Of a DNA stretch of 56,634 nt, positions 49,372-56,634 are shown in pieces. Numbering within the stretch: the stretch's first letter is position 1; each line of letters opens with the position of its first letter. A model generated the notes under the pieces. It was not told where the DNA came from. It saw only the letters and a program-made list of their open reading frames with translations, and did no database searches. The stretch is from RH-AL1 sp964247745 (GTDB lineage Bacteria; Pseudomonadota; Alphaproteobacteria; Rhizobiales; Beijerinckiaceae): the NCBI GenBank assembly GCA_964247745.1, contig CAXTVT010000013.1, positions 1 to 56,634 on the forward strand, in the 5' to 3' direction. Made by a program: the position numbers and the translations under genes.

Positions 49372-51048
49372 TCAGAACAGGCCGTCGATCATCCCGTTGG
49401 CGTCGAGCCCGATCTTGTGGGCGGACGGCTCCACCGGCAGGCCGGGCAGGGTCATGATGTCGCCGCAGGTCAGCACGACGAAGCCGGCGCCGGCCGACAG
49501 CCGCGCGTCGACGATCGGCAGGATGTGATCGATGGGTGCGCCGAGCGCCTTGGCATCGGCCGAGAACGAATATTGCGTCTTGGCCACGCAGATCGGCAGG
49601 TTGCCGTAGCCGAGCTCCTCGAAGCCCTTGATCGCCGTCTTGGCCTTCGCCTCGATCGAGATGTCCTTGGCGCGGTAGATCTCGGTGGCGACCAGCCGCA
49701 TCTTGTCGGCGATCTTCATGTCGAGCTCGTAGAGCGGCTTGTAGGCGCTCGCGCCCTTGTCGGTGATCGCGACCACCTTTTCGGCCAGCTCGACCGCGCC
49801 CTTGCCGCCGTCCGCCCAGTGCTTGCACAGCACCGCCTCGCAGCCGAACTCGTCGGCGCAGCTCTTCTTGATGAGGTCGAACTCGGCATCGGTGTCGGAG
49901 GTGAAGGCGTTGATCGCCACGATCGGCGGCACGCCGAACTTCTTCACGTTCTCGATATGGCGCCCGAGGTTGGCCATGCCCTTCTTCAGCGCTTCGAGGT
50001 TCTCGCGGCCGAGCTCCTTCTTGTCGACGCCGCCGTGCATCTTCAGCGCGCGCACGGTGGCGACGATCACCGCCGCCTCCGGCTTCAGCCCGGCCTGGCG
50101 GCACTTGATGTCGAAGAACTTCTCCGCGCCGAGGTCGGCACCGAATCCGGCCTCGGTCACCACGTAGTCGGCGAGGTCGAGCGCGAGATTGGTGGCGATC
50201 ACCGAGTTGCAGCCGTGCGCGATGTTGGCGAACGGGCCGCCGTGGATGAAGGCGGGCGTGCCTTCCAGGGTCTGCACCAGGTTCGGCATCAGCGCGTCCT
50301 GCAGCAGCACGGTCATCGAGCCGACGGACTGGAGATCGGCGGCGGTCACCGGCTTCTTCGCGGACGTGAGGCCGACGATCATCTTCGCCAGCCGCTCCTG
50401 AAGGTCCTTGATGTTCGTGGCCAGGCAGAACACGGCCATGATCTCGGAGGCGACGGAGATGTCGAACTTGGTCTGGCGCGGGAAGCCGTTGGCCGGGCCG
50501 CCGAGCGCGATCACGATGTCGCGCAGCGAGCGGTCGTTCATGTCGACCGCGCGAGCCCAGGAGATGCGGCGGGCGTCGAGGCCGAGCTTGTTGCCGTGGT
50601 AGATGTGGTTGTCGATGAGCGCCGCGAGCAGGTTGTTGGCGGCGGTGATGGCGTGGAAGTCGCCGGTGAAGTGCAGGTTGATCTGCTCCATCGGGATCAC
50701 CTGGCTGTAGCCGCCGCCCGCGGCGCCGCCCTTGACGCCGAAGCACGGGCCCAACGAAGGCTCGCGCATGGCCACCGCCGACTTCTTGCCGATCTGGCGC
50801 AGCGCGTCGGCGAGACCGACGGTGGTGGTCGTCTTGCCCTCGCCCGCCGCGGTCGGGTTGATGGCGGTGACGAGGATCAGCTTGCCCTTCTTGCCGGACT
50901 TGCCGGCCGCCTCGACGAACTTGGTGTCGATCTTGGCGATGCCGCGACCGTAGGGAATGAGCGCGTCGGCCGGGATGTCCAGGCGCTCGGCGATCTTGGC
51001 GATCGGCTCGGGCGTCGCGGCGCGCGCGATCTCGATATCGGTCGGCAT
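49372..51048 (-). CDS. fhs: Formate-tetrahydrofolate ligase
   Basis: The 558-residue enzyme makes 10-formyl-tetrahydrofolate from formate, THF and ATP; in methylotrophic Alphaproteobacteria (where it is called ftfL) it feeds C1 units to assimilation. The P-loop-like motif is LVTAINPTAAGEGKTTTTVG. The diagnostic block EPSLGPCFGVKGGAAGGGYS and QINLHFTGDFHAITAANNLL follow; the C terminus is HKIGLDANGMIDGLF. ATG 51048 with an AAGGGA site matches the known length. Confidence 0.98.
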   Translation of the reverse strand: MPTDIEIARAATPEPIAKIAERLDIPADALIPYGRGIAKIDTKFVEAAGKSGKKGKLILVTAINPTAAGEGKTTTTVGLADALRQIGKKSAVAMREPSLGPCFGVKGGAAGGGYSQVIPMEQINLHFTGDFHAITAANNLLAALIDNHIYHGNKLGLDARRISWARAVDMNDRSLRDIVIALGGPANGFPRQTKFDISVASEIMAVFCLATNIKDLQERLAKMIVGLTSAKKPVTAADLQSVGSMTVLLQDALMPNLVQTLEGTPAFIHGGPFANIAHGCNSVIATNLALDLADYVVTEAGFGADLGAEKFFDIKCRQAGLKPEAAVIVATVRALKMHGGVDKKELGRENLEALKKGMANLGRHIENVKKFGVPPIVAINAFTSDTDAEFDLIKKSCADEFGCEAVLCKHWADGGKGAVELAEKVVAITDKGASAYKPLYELDMKIADKMRLVATEIYRAKDISIEAKAKTAIKGFEELGYGNLPICVAKTQYSFSADAKALGAPIDHILPIVDARLSAGAGFVVLTCGDIMTLPGLPVEPSAHKIGLDANGMIDGLF

Positions 51049-51211
51049 GACGTTCCCTTCCCTGATGGTCTTCGTCGGCTTTTCGCCCGGTCGTCGCCCT
51101 TGCCACGCAGGCGCTGGCGAGAGCAAGCGAACAAAGGTTGGATTTCGGCTTGCCGGGCCGGTCGCCGTGCTCAATTCTTTTGCGTCTGATTCGAACAAAG
51201 AGTGAGGGCGC

Positions 51212-51826
51212 ATGGCGCCGCTGCCGCCGCCTCAGGGCATGAGCGAGGTCGACTACGAGACCATCGAAGCGGCCGTCACCGAGACGGTGCGCGGACGCTG
51301 GTTCCTCGGGGAGTTCGCGCGCCGGAACCGGACGGCGGAGCTGCGCCAGCTGCTCGACGCGATGGGGCGGATCGAGAGCGTGGTCTCGGGCGGCCAGCCG
51401 GCGCTGCCGCCATCCGATCCCTCGATCCGCCTGCTGATGCAGCGGGTCAAGGAAATCGCGGCTCAGCTCGAAACGCTCTCGGGCGAGATGCGCGACGCCG
51501 GCATCGATCCGCGCTTCCCCGAGTCGGTCGAGCTCCAGGCGCGCGCCGTGGCCGGGATGATGCGGGGTCCGGGGCGCGGCGCCTTGCCCTCGAAACCCGA
51601 GGCCGCGCGTGTCGCGGCGGCCAAGGCCCTGCCGCCAGCCGAGGCTTCCGAGCCGAAGGCGGCGGCCGATGCCACGCGCACGGACGCGCCCGCGCCGCCG
51701 GTGCGGTTGCCGCGAGCCGACCTGCCCGCTTCGTTCATGCGGCAGGGGCCCGACGATCCGCGGCTCGCCGCGCTGTCAGCGCTTGACGGCTTGCCGCTCG
51801 CGGAGAAGCTGGCCCTGTTTTCCTGA
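51212..51826 (+). CDS. Conserved hypothetical protein
   Basis: This is a 204-residue protein. The N-terminal part (MSEVDYETIEAAVTETVRGRWFLGEFARRNRTAE) is a segment I have seen repeated in alphaproteobacterial proteins of unknown function. Helical, coiled-coil-like residues follow (IRLLMQRVKEIAAQLETLSGEM), then an Ala/Pro-rich disordered stretch (about 120-170) and a short closing motif (DPRLAALSALDGLPLAEKLALFS). No enzyme motif is present. Its 3' end overlaps the convergent glycosyltransferase gene by 51 bases. Confidence 0.75.
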   Translation: MAPLPPPQGMSEVDYETIEAAVTETVRGRWFLGEFARRNRTAELRQLLDAMGRIESVVSGGQPALPPSDPSIRLLMQRVKEIAAQLETLSGEMRDAGIDPRFPESVELQARAVAGMMRGPGRGALPSKPEAARVAAAKALPPAEASEPKAAADATRTDAPAPPVRLPRADLPASFMRQGPDDPRLAALSALDGLPLAEKLALFS

Positions 51827-52873
51827 CGCCTCGGCGTTTCCGCCGGCGCGGGCTGCGTGTCCGGCCTTGGCCGCCGCCACGTTGGCCAGGAATTGCTGCG
51901 TCGCCGCCTCCCAGGTGAAGGTCTCGGCATGCGCCCGCGCCCGCTCCCGCGGGATCTCGAGAGCGGCGAGACAGGCCGCACGCAGGTTGCGGTCGAGCGC
52001 GCCGGCGCCGCTGTCGCCGATGACGTCGAGGGGGCCCGGGACCGGCATCGCCGCCACCGGCAGGCCGCTCGCCAGCGCTTCCAGCAGCACCATGCCGAAC
52101 GTATCGGTGCGGCTGGGAAAGACGAAGACGTCCGCCGAGGCATAGATCCGCGCCAGGTCCTCGCCTTTTCGCAGACCGAGGAAATGCGCGGCCGGGTAGG
52201 CGCGACGCAGGCTCCCGGACGAGGGCCCGTCGCCGACCAGCACCTTCGAGCCGGGCAGGTCGAGCGAGAGGAAGGCGTCGAGGTTCTTTTCCGGCGCCAG
52301 CCTCCCGGCGTAGAGGAAGATCGGGCGCGGGATGTCCCATGGTCCGCGCTTGGCCGGATGGAAGCGCACGCCGTCGACCCCGCGCGACCAGCGCATCAGA
52401 CGCGGGAAGCCGCGCGCGCCGAGTTCGCGCATCAGGCTCGGCGTCGCGACCATGGTGCCGTCGGCGGCGCTGTGGAAGCGACGCAGCAGCTCGTAGGTCA
52501 GCGCTTCCGGCACCGGCGAACGGGCGGAGATGTATTCGGGAAATCGCGTATGATAGCTCGTCGTGAAGGCGCGCTTTCGGCGCAGGCAGAAGCGCCGCGC
52601 GGCGTAGCCGATCGGTCCTTCGGTCGCGATGTGGATGTGGTCGAAGCCGCCGGACTTCTCCATGGCGGCGATTCGATCGGCGACGCCGCGCAGGCCGGTC
52701 AGCGCCAGCCGGATCTCGGCGTAGGTCGGCAGCGGGATGGTCGGGAAGCCCTGCGGGCTGAGGAAGTCGATCGTGACGCCGAGCGCCTGGGCCGCCTCCG
52801 CCAGCTGCTCGAGCGATCGCACCACGCCGTTGACCTGGGGTCGAAAGGCATCGGTCGCGATCAGCAGTCGCAT
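51776..52873 (-). CDS. Glycosyltransferase family 4-type protein
   Basis: The 365-residue GT-B enzyme begins MRLLIATDAFRPQVNGVVRSL, the donor-independent N-terminal pattern of GT4 lipid and mannosyl transferases. The C-terminal donor domain has IFLYAGRLAPEKNLDAFLSL, KVLVGDGPSSGSLRR and the EX7E-like FPSRTDTFGMVLLEALASGLP. It is probably a glycolipid or envelope glycosyltransferase. Its ATG shares one base with the upstream metallophosphoesterase stop, and the two genes form a recurrent pair in Alphaproteobacteria. Confidence 0.9.
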   Translation of the reverse strand: MRLLIATDAFRPQVNGVVRSLEQLAEAAQALGVTIDFLSPQGFPTIPLPTYAEIRLALTGLRGVADRIAAMEKSGGFDHIHIATEGPIGYAARRFCLRRKRAFTTSYHTRFPEYISARSPVPEALTYELLRRFHSAADGTMVATPSLMRELGARGFPRLMRWSRGVDGVRFHPAKRGPWDIPRPIFLYAGRLAPEKNLDAFLSLDLPGSKVLVGDGPSSGSLRRAYPAAHFLGLRKGEDLARIYASADVFVFPSRTDTFGMVLLEALASGLPVAAMPVPGPLDVIGDSGAGALDRNLRAACLAALEIPRERARAHAETFTWEAATQQFLANVAAAKAGHAARAGGNAEASGKQGQLLRERQAVKR

Positions 52874-53700
52874 CAGGCGACGGCTTCCGCCGGCGCGCGG
52901 GAAGGCAGCTCCCGCGCGGGGACGGCTGCGGCGAGCTGCTGGGCGGCGCCGGTCGTCTGCCAGGTGATGATCTCGAGCCGGCCGTCCGCGTGCTCGGCCA
53001 CCGCGGTGCAGGATTCGACGAAATCGCCGATGTTCACGTAGGTGATGCCGTCCATGTCGCGGATCACGGCGTGATGGATGTGGCCGCAGACGACGCCCTG
53101 ACAGTCGCGCTTGCGGGCCTCTTCCGTGAGCGTCTTCTCGAACGAGCCGATGAAGTTCACGGCGTCCTTCACCTTGAGCTTGGCCCAGGCCGAGAACGAC
53201 CAGTACGGGAATCCGAGCGCGCGGCGCGCCTTGTTGAACCAGCGGTTGGAGTAAAGCGCCACTTCGTAGGCCCAGTCGCCGAGCAGGGCGAGCCAGCGGC
53301 TGTGGGTGACGACGATGTCGAACTGGTCACCGTGGATGATCAGGAAACGCTCGCCCGCCGCCATCTCGTGGACCGCCGAATCCATCACCTCCACGCCGCC
53401 GAAATTCATGCCGAGGTAGTCGCGGGCGAACTCGTCGTGGTTGCCCGGCACCAAGATCATGCGGGTGCCCTTGCGCACCTTGCGCAAGAGCTTCTGGATG
53501 ACGTCGTTGTGGGATTGCGGCCAATACCAGCCGCCCTTGAGCGCCCAGCCGTCGATGATGTCGCCCACGAGGTAGATCGTGTCGGCGTCGTGATAGCGCA
53601 GGAAATCGAGGAACAGGTCCGCCTGGCAGCCGCGCTTGCCCAGGTGCAAGTCGGACACGAACAGCGTGCGGTAGTGGGTGGCGTCCGGGTCTTCGTTCAC
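52873..53700 (-). CDS. LpxH-like metallophosphoesterase
   Basis: This 275-residue calcineurin-like phosphoesterase has all metal motifs: FVSDLHLG, YLVGDIIDGW, LVPGNHDEF, FLIIHGDQFD and VVCGHIHHA. It is annotated in relatives as UDP-2,3-diacylglucosamine diphosphatase, but many Alphaproteobacteria use LpxI for that lipid A step, so the substrate is open. The start is GTG 53700. The fused reading with the glycosyltransferase points to a shared envelope-lipid pathway. Confidence 0.88.
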   Translation of the reverse strand: MNEDPDATHYRTLFVSDLHLGKRGCQADLFLDFLRYHDADTIYLVGDIIDGWALKGGWYWPQSHNDVIQKLLRKVRKGTRMILVPGNHDEFARDYLGMNFGGVEVMDSAVHEMAAGERFLIIHGDQFDIVVTHSRWLALLGDWAYEVALYSNRWFNKARRALGFPYWSFSAWAKLKVKDAVNFIGSFEKTLTEEARKRDCQGVVCGHIHHAVIRDMDGITYVNIGDFVESCTAVAEHADGRLEIITWQTTGAAQQLAAAVPARELPSRAPAEAVA

Positions 53701-53858
53701 GCGGGACCTGCCTTGGATAGGGATCCAGGAAACCTGCTAGAGCAGAGTCGTGTTGCGCTGCGATGACAAGATGGCCGCTTCGACTTCAAGGCTTGTGCAG
53801 AGGAACACCGAACCTCCTCCAAAGCATGGTGAACGTCGGCGGCAGCGCCGATTGTTGT

Positions 53859-54860
53859 TCAACCCCAGAGTGCCGCGTCTGGCGGCTGCACGAGCGAACC
53901 GTCGTACCTGAGCCCTCCGGGACGATCGTGCGCGAGCAGCAGCGGGCCGTCGAGGTCGACGAACCGGGCGCGCGAGGCGAGCAGCATCGCCGGGGCCATC
54001 GCCAGCGAGGTGCCGACCATGCACCCGATCATCAGGGTGAAACCGGCGGCTTCGGCACTCTCGACCATGGCGAGCGCTTCGGTAAGGCCGCCGGCCTTGT
54101 CCAGCTTGATGTTGACGGCGTCGTAGCGGCCGCGCAACGCGGCGAGGTCGTGGCGGTCGTGCACGCTCTCGTCGGCGCAGATCGGCACGAGATGCCGGAC
54201 GCTGGCGAGCGCGGCGTCGGCGCCGGCCGGGAGCGGCTGTTCGATCAGCGCCACGCCGGCATCGGCGCAGCACCTGATCATCTTGGCGAGGTCGATCTCG
54301 GCCCAGCTCTCGTTGGCATCGACGATCAGCGCGGCCTTGGGCGCGGCCCTTCGCACCGCCGCGATGCGATCGTGGTCGCCGGCGCCACCGAGCTTGACCT
54401 TGAGCAGCGGTCGCGCCGCGGCCTTGTGGGCCGCCTCCGCCATGTCGTCGGGCGTCCCGACCGAGATCGTGAAGGCGGTGACGGCCGGCGCGGGCCGTGG
54501 AAGGCCGGCGCTGCGCCACACCGGCACGCCGCTCTGCTTCGCCTCGAGATCCCAGAGCGCGCAATCCAAGGCGTTGCGCGCGGCGCCGGGCGGCAGCAGG
54601 TCCTGCAGGCGCGCGCGACGCGGTCTCTGCTCGAGGGCCACCCGCACGCCGTCGATGGCGGCGGCGACGCTCGCGACGCTCTCGCCGTAGCGGGCGTAGG
54701 GCACGCATTCGCCGCGACCCGTGGCCAAGCCGTCCGAGATCGTGGCCACCACCACCTGCGCCTCGGTCTTGGCGCCGCGCGCGATGACGAAGCGGCCGGC
54801 GATCGGGAAGGTCTCGATCGCGCAGGAGACGTGGGTGGCAGGGGACGACGCGCGAGTCAT
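53859..54860 (-). CDS. Dipeptide (L-Ala-D/L-Glu) epimerase, enolase superfamily
   Basis: The 333-residue enzyme has the enolase-superfamily barrel. The catalytic KxK is in LLKVKLGG, the first metal Asp in LIVDANESW, then the metal Glu (IEQPLP) and Asp (CADESVHD), and the opposite catalytic Lys is in NIKLDKAGG. It most resembles L-Ala-D/L-Glu epimerases (YcjG/YkfB) that recycle peptidoglycan dipeptides. ATG 54860 is used; the gene ends 158 bases from the LpxH-like gene, and that gap holds nothing recognisable. Confidence 0.9.
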   Translation of the reverse strand: MTRASSPATHVSCAIETFPIAGRFVIARGAKTEAQVVVATISDGLATGRGECVPYARYGESVASVAAAIDGVRVALEQRPRRARLQDLLPPGAARNALDCALWDLEAKQSGVPVWRSAGLPRPAPAVTAFTISVGTPDDMAEAAHKAAARPLLKVKLGGAGDHDRIAAVRRAAPKAALIVDANESWAEIDLAKMIRCCADAGVALIEQPLPAGADAALASVRHLVPICADESVHDRHDLAALRGRYDAVNIKLDKAGGLTEALAMVESAEAAGFTLMIGCMVGTSLAMAPAMLLASRARFVDLDGPLLLAHDRPGGLRYDGSLVQPPDAALWG

Positions 54861-54917
54861 CGCCGCAGCATAGCGCAAACGGTGGCGCGCGACAGCGGAG
54901 TGTGTCGGCGAGACCGG

Positions 54918-55127
54918 CTACTTCGCCTCGTATTCGTCGGGGTGGAGGTCGACCACCTCACCGTCCGCGTCGCCGCCGCGCGCCTCGGCGAGGGCCGCGC
55001 GCGCCATGCGCAGCATGTTCGAGGCATACTGGCGCTGCGTCGGGTTCGCCGCCTTGGCGAGCTTCGCCTCGTATTTCGCCACGGCGCGCTCCAGGCCGTG
55101 CGTCGGCTTCGGTCGGGCTGTCATCAT
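54918..55127 (-). CDS. Small hypothetical protein coupled to uvrD
   Basis: This 69-residue helical, charged protein begins MMTARPKPTHGLERAVAKYE and continues through NPTQRQYASNMLRMARAALAEAR to an acidic end (VVDLHPDEYEAK). No known domain. The ATG overlaps the uvrD stop (ATGA), so it is translated with the helicase, although a functional link is only inferred. Confidence 0.75.
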   Translation of the reverse strand: MMTARPKPTHGLERAVAKYEAKLAKAANPTQRQYASNMLRMARAALAEARGGDADGEVVDLHPDEYEAK

Positions 55128-56634
55128 GTCGCCTGGAGGAAACTCTCGAGCACCATCTTGCGGCCGGCCTTGTCGAAGTCGACGGTCAGCTTGTTGCCGT
55201 CGACGGCCGCCACGGAGCCCGGCCCGAATTTTTGATGAAACACGCGCATGCCCTTGCTCATGCCCGACGCCACGGTCGACTTCGCCACCAGCTCGCCCTC
55301 GATCTGCAGCGGCCCGCGACGCGACGAGGCTTCGGCGAAGCGCCCGGCGCCGGCGGATCGGGCCGGCTCGGCGCGCTTCTGGGCTCGCTGCCAGCCGGGC
55401 GTCGCGTAGGGCGAGACGAACTGGTCCATGTTGGAGAAGCGCGACTGGGCGTAGCCGCCGTAGGCGTTGCCGTTGGCCGCCTCGATCACCTCGACGTGAG
55501 CCTCCGGCAGCTCGTCGAGGAAGCGCGAGGGGATCGTCGTCTGCCACAGCCCGTGAATGCGGCGGTTGGTTGCGAAATAGATCTTGGCGCGGCGCTTGGC
55601 GCGGGTGACCCCGACATAGGCGAGGCGGCGCTCCTCCTCGAGCCCGGCGCGGCCGCTCTCGTCGAGGGAGCGCTGGTGCGGGAACAGGCCCTCCTCCCAA
55701 CCCGGCAGGAACACCGTCTCGAACTCGAGACCCTTTGCGGCGTGCAGCGTCATCACGCTGACCTTCTCGCCGCCACCCTTGTCGGACGCCTCCATGACCA
55801 GCGAGATATGCTCGAGGAAGGACGCAAGGTCGGGAAACTCCTCCATCGAGCGCACCAGCTCCTTGAGGTTCTCGAGCCGGCCGGCCGCCTCGGCGGTGCG
55901 GTCCTTCTGCCACATCTCGGTGTAGCCGCTCTCCTCCAGCACCTGCTCGGCCAGCTCGGAATGCGGCTTGGTGTCGATCAGCGACGCCCAGCGGGAAAAA
56001 TCCTCGGTCAGGGCGCGCAACACCTGGCGCTGCTTGGGCTTCAGCTCCTCCGTCTCGGTCAGCGTGCGGGCCGAGGCCATCAACGGGATGCGCTCGCTGC
56101 GGGCATGGTCGTGCAGCAGCTGGATGGTGGCGTCGCCCAGGCCGCGCTTGGGCGTGTTGACGATGCGCTCGAAGGCGAGATCGTCGGCCGGCTGCGCGAC
56201 GCAGCGCAGGTAGGCCAGCGCGTCGCGGATCTCCATGCGCTCGTAGAAGCGCGGGCCGCCGATCACGCGGTAGGGCAGGCCGAGCGTGATGAAGCGCTCC
56301 TCGAACTCGCGCATCTGGAACGAGGCGCGGCAAAGGATGGCGATCTCCTCGAGCGAGTGCCCCTTATGCTGAAGCTGCTCGATCTCCTCCCCGACCTGGC
56401 GCGCCTCCTCCTCGGAGTCCCAGATGCCGGTGACGGTCGGCTTGGTGCCGTCCTCGCCGTCGGTGAACAGCGTCTTGCCGAGCCGCCCCTCGTTCTTGGC
56501 GATCAGGCCGGCGGCGGTGGCGAGGATATGCCCGGTGGAGCGATAGTTGCGCTCCAGGCGGATCACCGTGGCGCCGGGAAAATCCTTCTCGAAGCGCAGG
56601 ATGTTGTCGACTTCGGCGCCGCGCCAGCCGTAGA
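55124..56634 (-). CDS. uvrD: UvrD/PcrA-type DNA helicase, C-terminal part (5' end outside window)
   Basis: The visible 502 codons are the C-terminal two thirds of a superfamily 1 3'-5' helicase for nucleotide excision and mismatch repair. Motif III (YGWRGAEVDNILRFEKDF) is at the window edge. Motif IV (LERNYRST), V (VMTLHAAKGLEFETVFLPGW) and VI (EERRLAYVGVTRAKRR) follow, then a C-terminal Tudor-like domain (VFHQKFGPGSVAAVDGNKL) that contacts RNA polymerase in UvrD/PcrA. The frame runs off the right end of the window. Confidence 0.97.
   Translation of the reverse strand, partial: YGWRGAEVDNILRFEKDFPGATVIRLERNYRSTGHILATAAGLIAKNEGRLGKTLFTDGEDGTKPTVTGIWDSEEEARQVGEEIEQLQHKGHSLEEIAILCRASFQMREFEERFITLGLPYRVIGGPRFYERMEIRDALAYLRCVAQPADDLAFERIVNTPKRGLGDATIQLLHDHARSERIPLMASARTLTETEELKPKQRQVLRALTEDFSRWASLIDTKPHSELAEQVLEESGYTEMWQKDRTAEAAGRLENLKELVRSMEEFPDLASFLEHISLVMEASDKGGGEKVSVMTLHAAKGLEFETVFLPGWEEGLFPHQRSLDESGRAGLEEERRLAYVGVTRAKRRAKIYFATNRRIHGLWQTTIPSRFLDELPEAHVEVIEAANGNAYGGYAQSRFSNMDQFVSPYATPGWQRAQKRAEPARSAGAGRFAEASSRRGPLQIEGELVAKSTVASGMSKGMRVFHQKFGPGSVAAVDGNKLTVDFDKAGRKMVLESFLQAT

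Noticed and set aside
49417..51189. A 590-codon plus-strand frame opposite fhs
   Set aside because: Antisense to formate-tetrahydrofolate ligase and without recognisable domains.

Overview
This is GC-rich (roughly two-thirds G+C by eye) chromosomal DNA from an alphaproteobacterium, most likely of the order Hyphomicrobiales (Rhizobiales), perhaps close to Methylobacteriaceae or Beijerinckiaceae. The evidence is the style of the housekeeping proteins (Tol proteins, class I IlvC, a 558-residue formate-tetrahydrofolate ligase), the Omp25/RopB-like outer-membrane protein, HisKA_2-type LOV kinase signalling, and palindromic intergenic repeats of the kind scattered through Hyphomicrobiales genomes. 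No tRNA, rRNA, CRISPR array, transposase, integrase or phage gene was seen.

Layout. 1-3034: the 3' end of pnp, a repeat-bearing gap, an outer-membrane beta-barrel gene and an orphan ABC-2 permease. 3317-7408: tolQ-tolR-tolA-tolB, without pal or cpoB behind it. 7498-16200: accessory genes, including a MntA/HepT-type pair, an alpha/beta hydrolase, a heparinase-family protein, a Uma2-type nuclease, ilvC, a response regulator, an exported nucleosidase, a ParD/ParE pair with a perfect palindromic operator candidate, and a decayed P-loop kinase. 16213-19756: an ilvB-ilvN-DUF1311 transcription unit preceded by what looks like a complete transcription attenuator (promoter, 16-codon leader peptide, pause hairpin, terminator). 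19797-28291: a compact light and membrane-lipid island with a LOV histidine kinase and a receiver protein, a DUF1295 membrane protein, a hydrolase, an FAD oxidoreductase, DUF1365, a cyclopropane-synthase-like methyltransferase, and an iron-sulfur photolyase/cryptochrome.

28375-39446: DUF29, an outer-membrane efflux lipoprotein with a very long Ser/Thr/Gly insertion, rpsO (far from pnp), and a complete potassium operon. The operon reads small ORF-kdpF-kdpA-kdpB-kdpC-kdpD-kdpE, with palindromic repeats in two of its gaps. 39624-49333: a second receiver protein related to the LOV-linked one, an orphan solute-binding protein, a secreted phosphoesterase, a tiny disordered protein, a methyltransferase-phosphohistidine phosphatase-MarC unit, Dps, a LysR regulator and a TsdA-like dihaem cytochrome. 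49372-56634: fhs, a conserved hypothetical gene, a glycosyltransferase/metallophosphoesterase pair, dipeptide epimerase, and a small protein coupled to the 3' part of uvrD.

Themes. Many adjacent genes overlap by ATGA, GTGA or TTGA, implying translational coupling. Much of the window deals with envelope integrity (Tol, outer-membrane proteins, lipid modification, glycosyltransferase), stress (Dps, photolyase, LOV sensing) and potassium supply. The most interesting items are the light/lipid island, the ilvB attenuator, the separation of rpsO from pnp, the low-complexity insertion in the efflux lipoprotein, and the toxin-antitoxin area with its decayed kinase.
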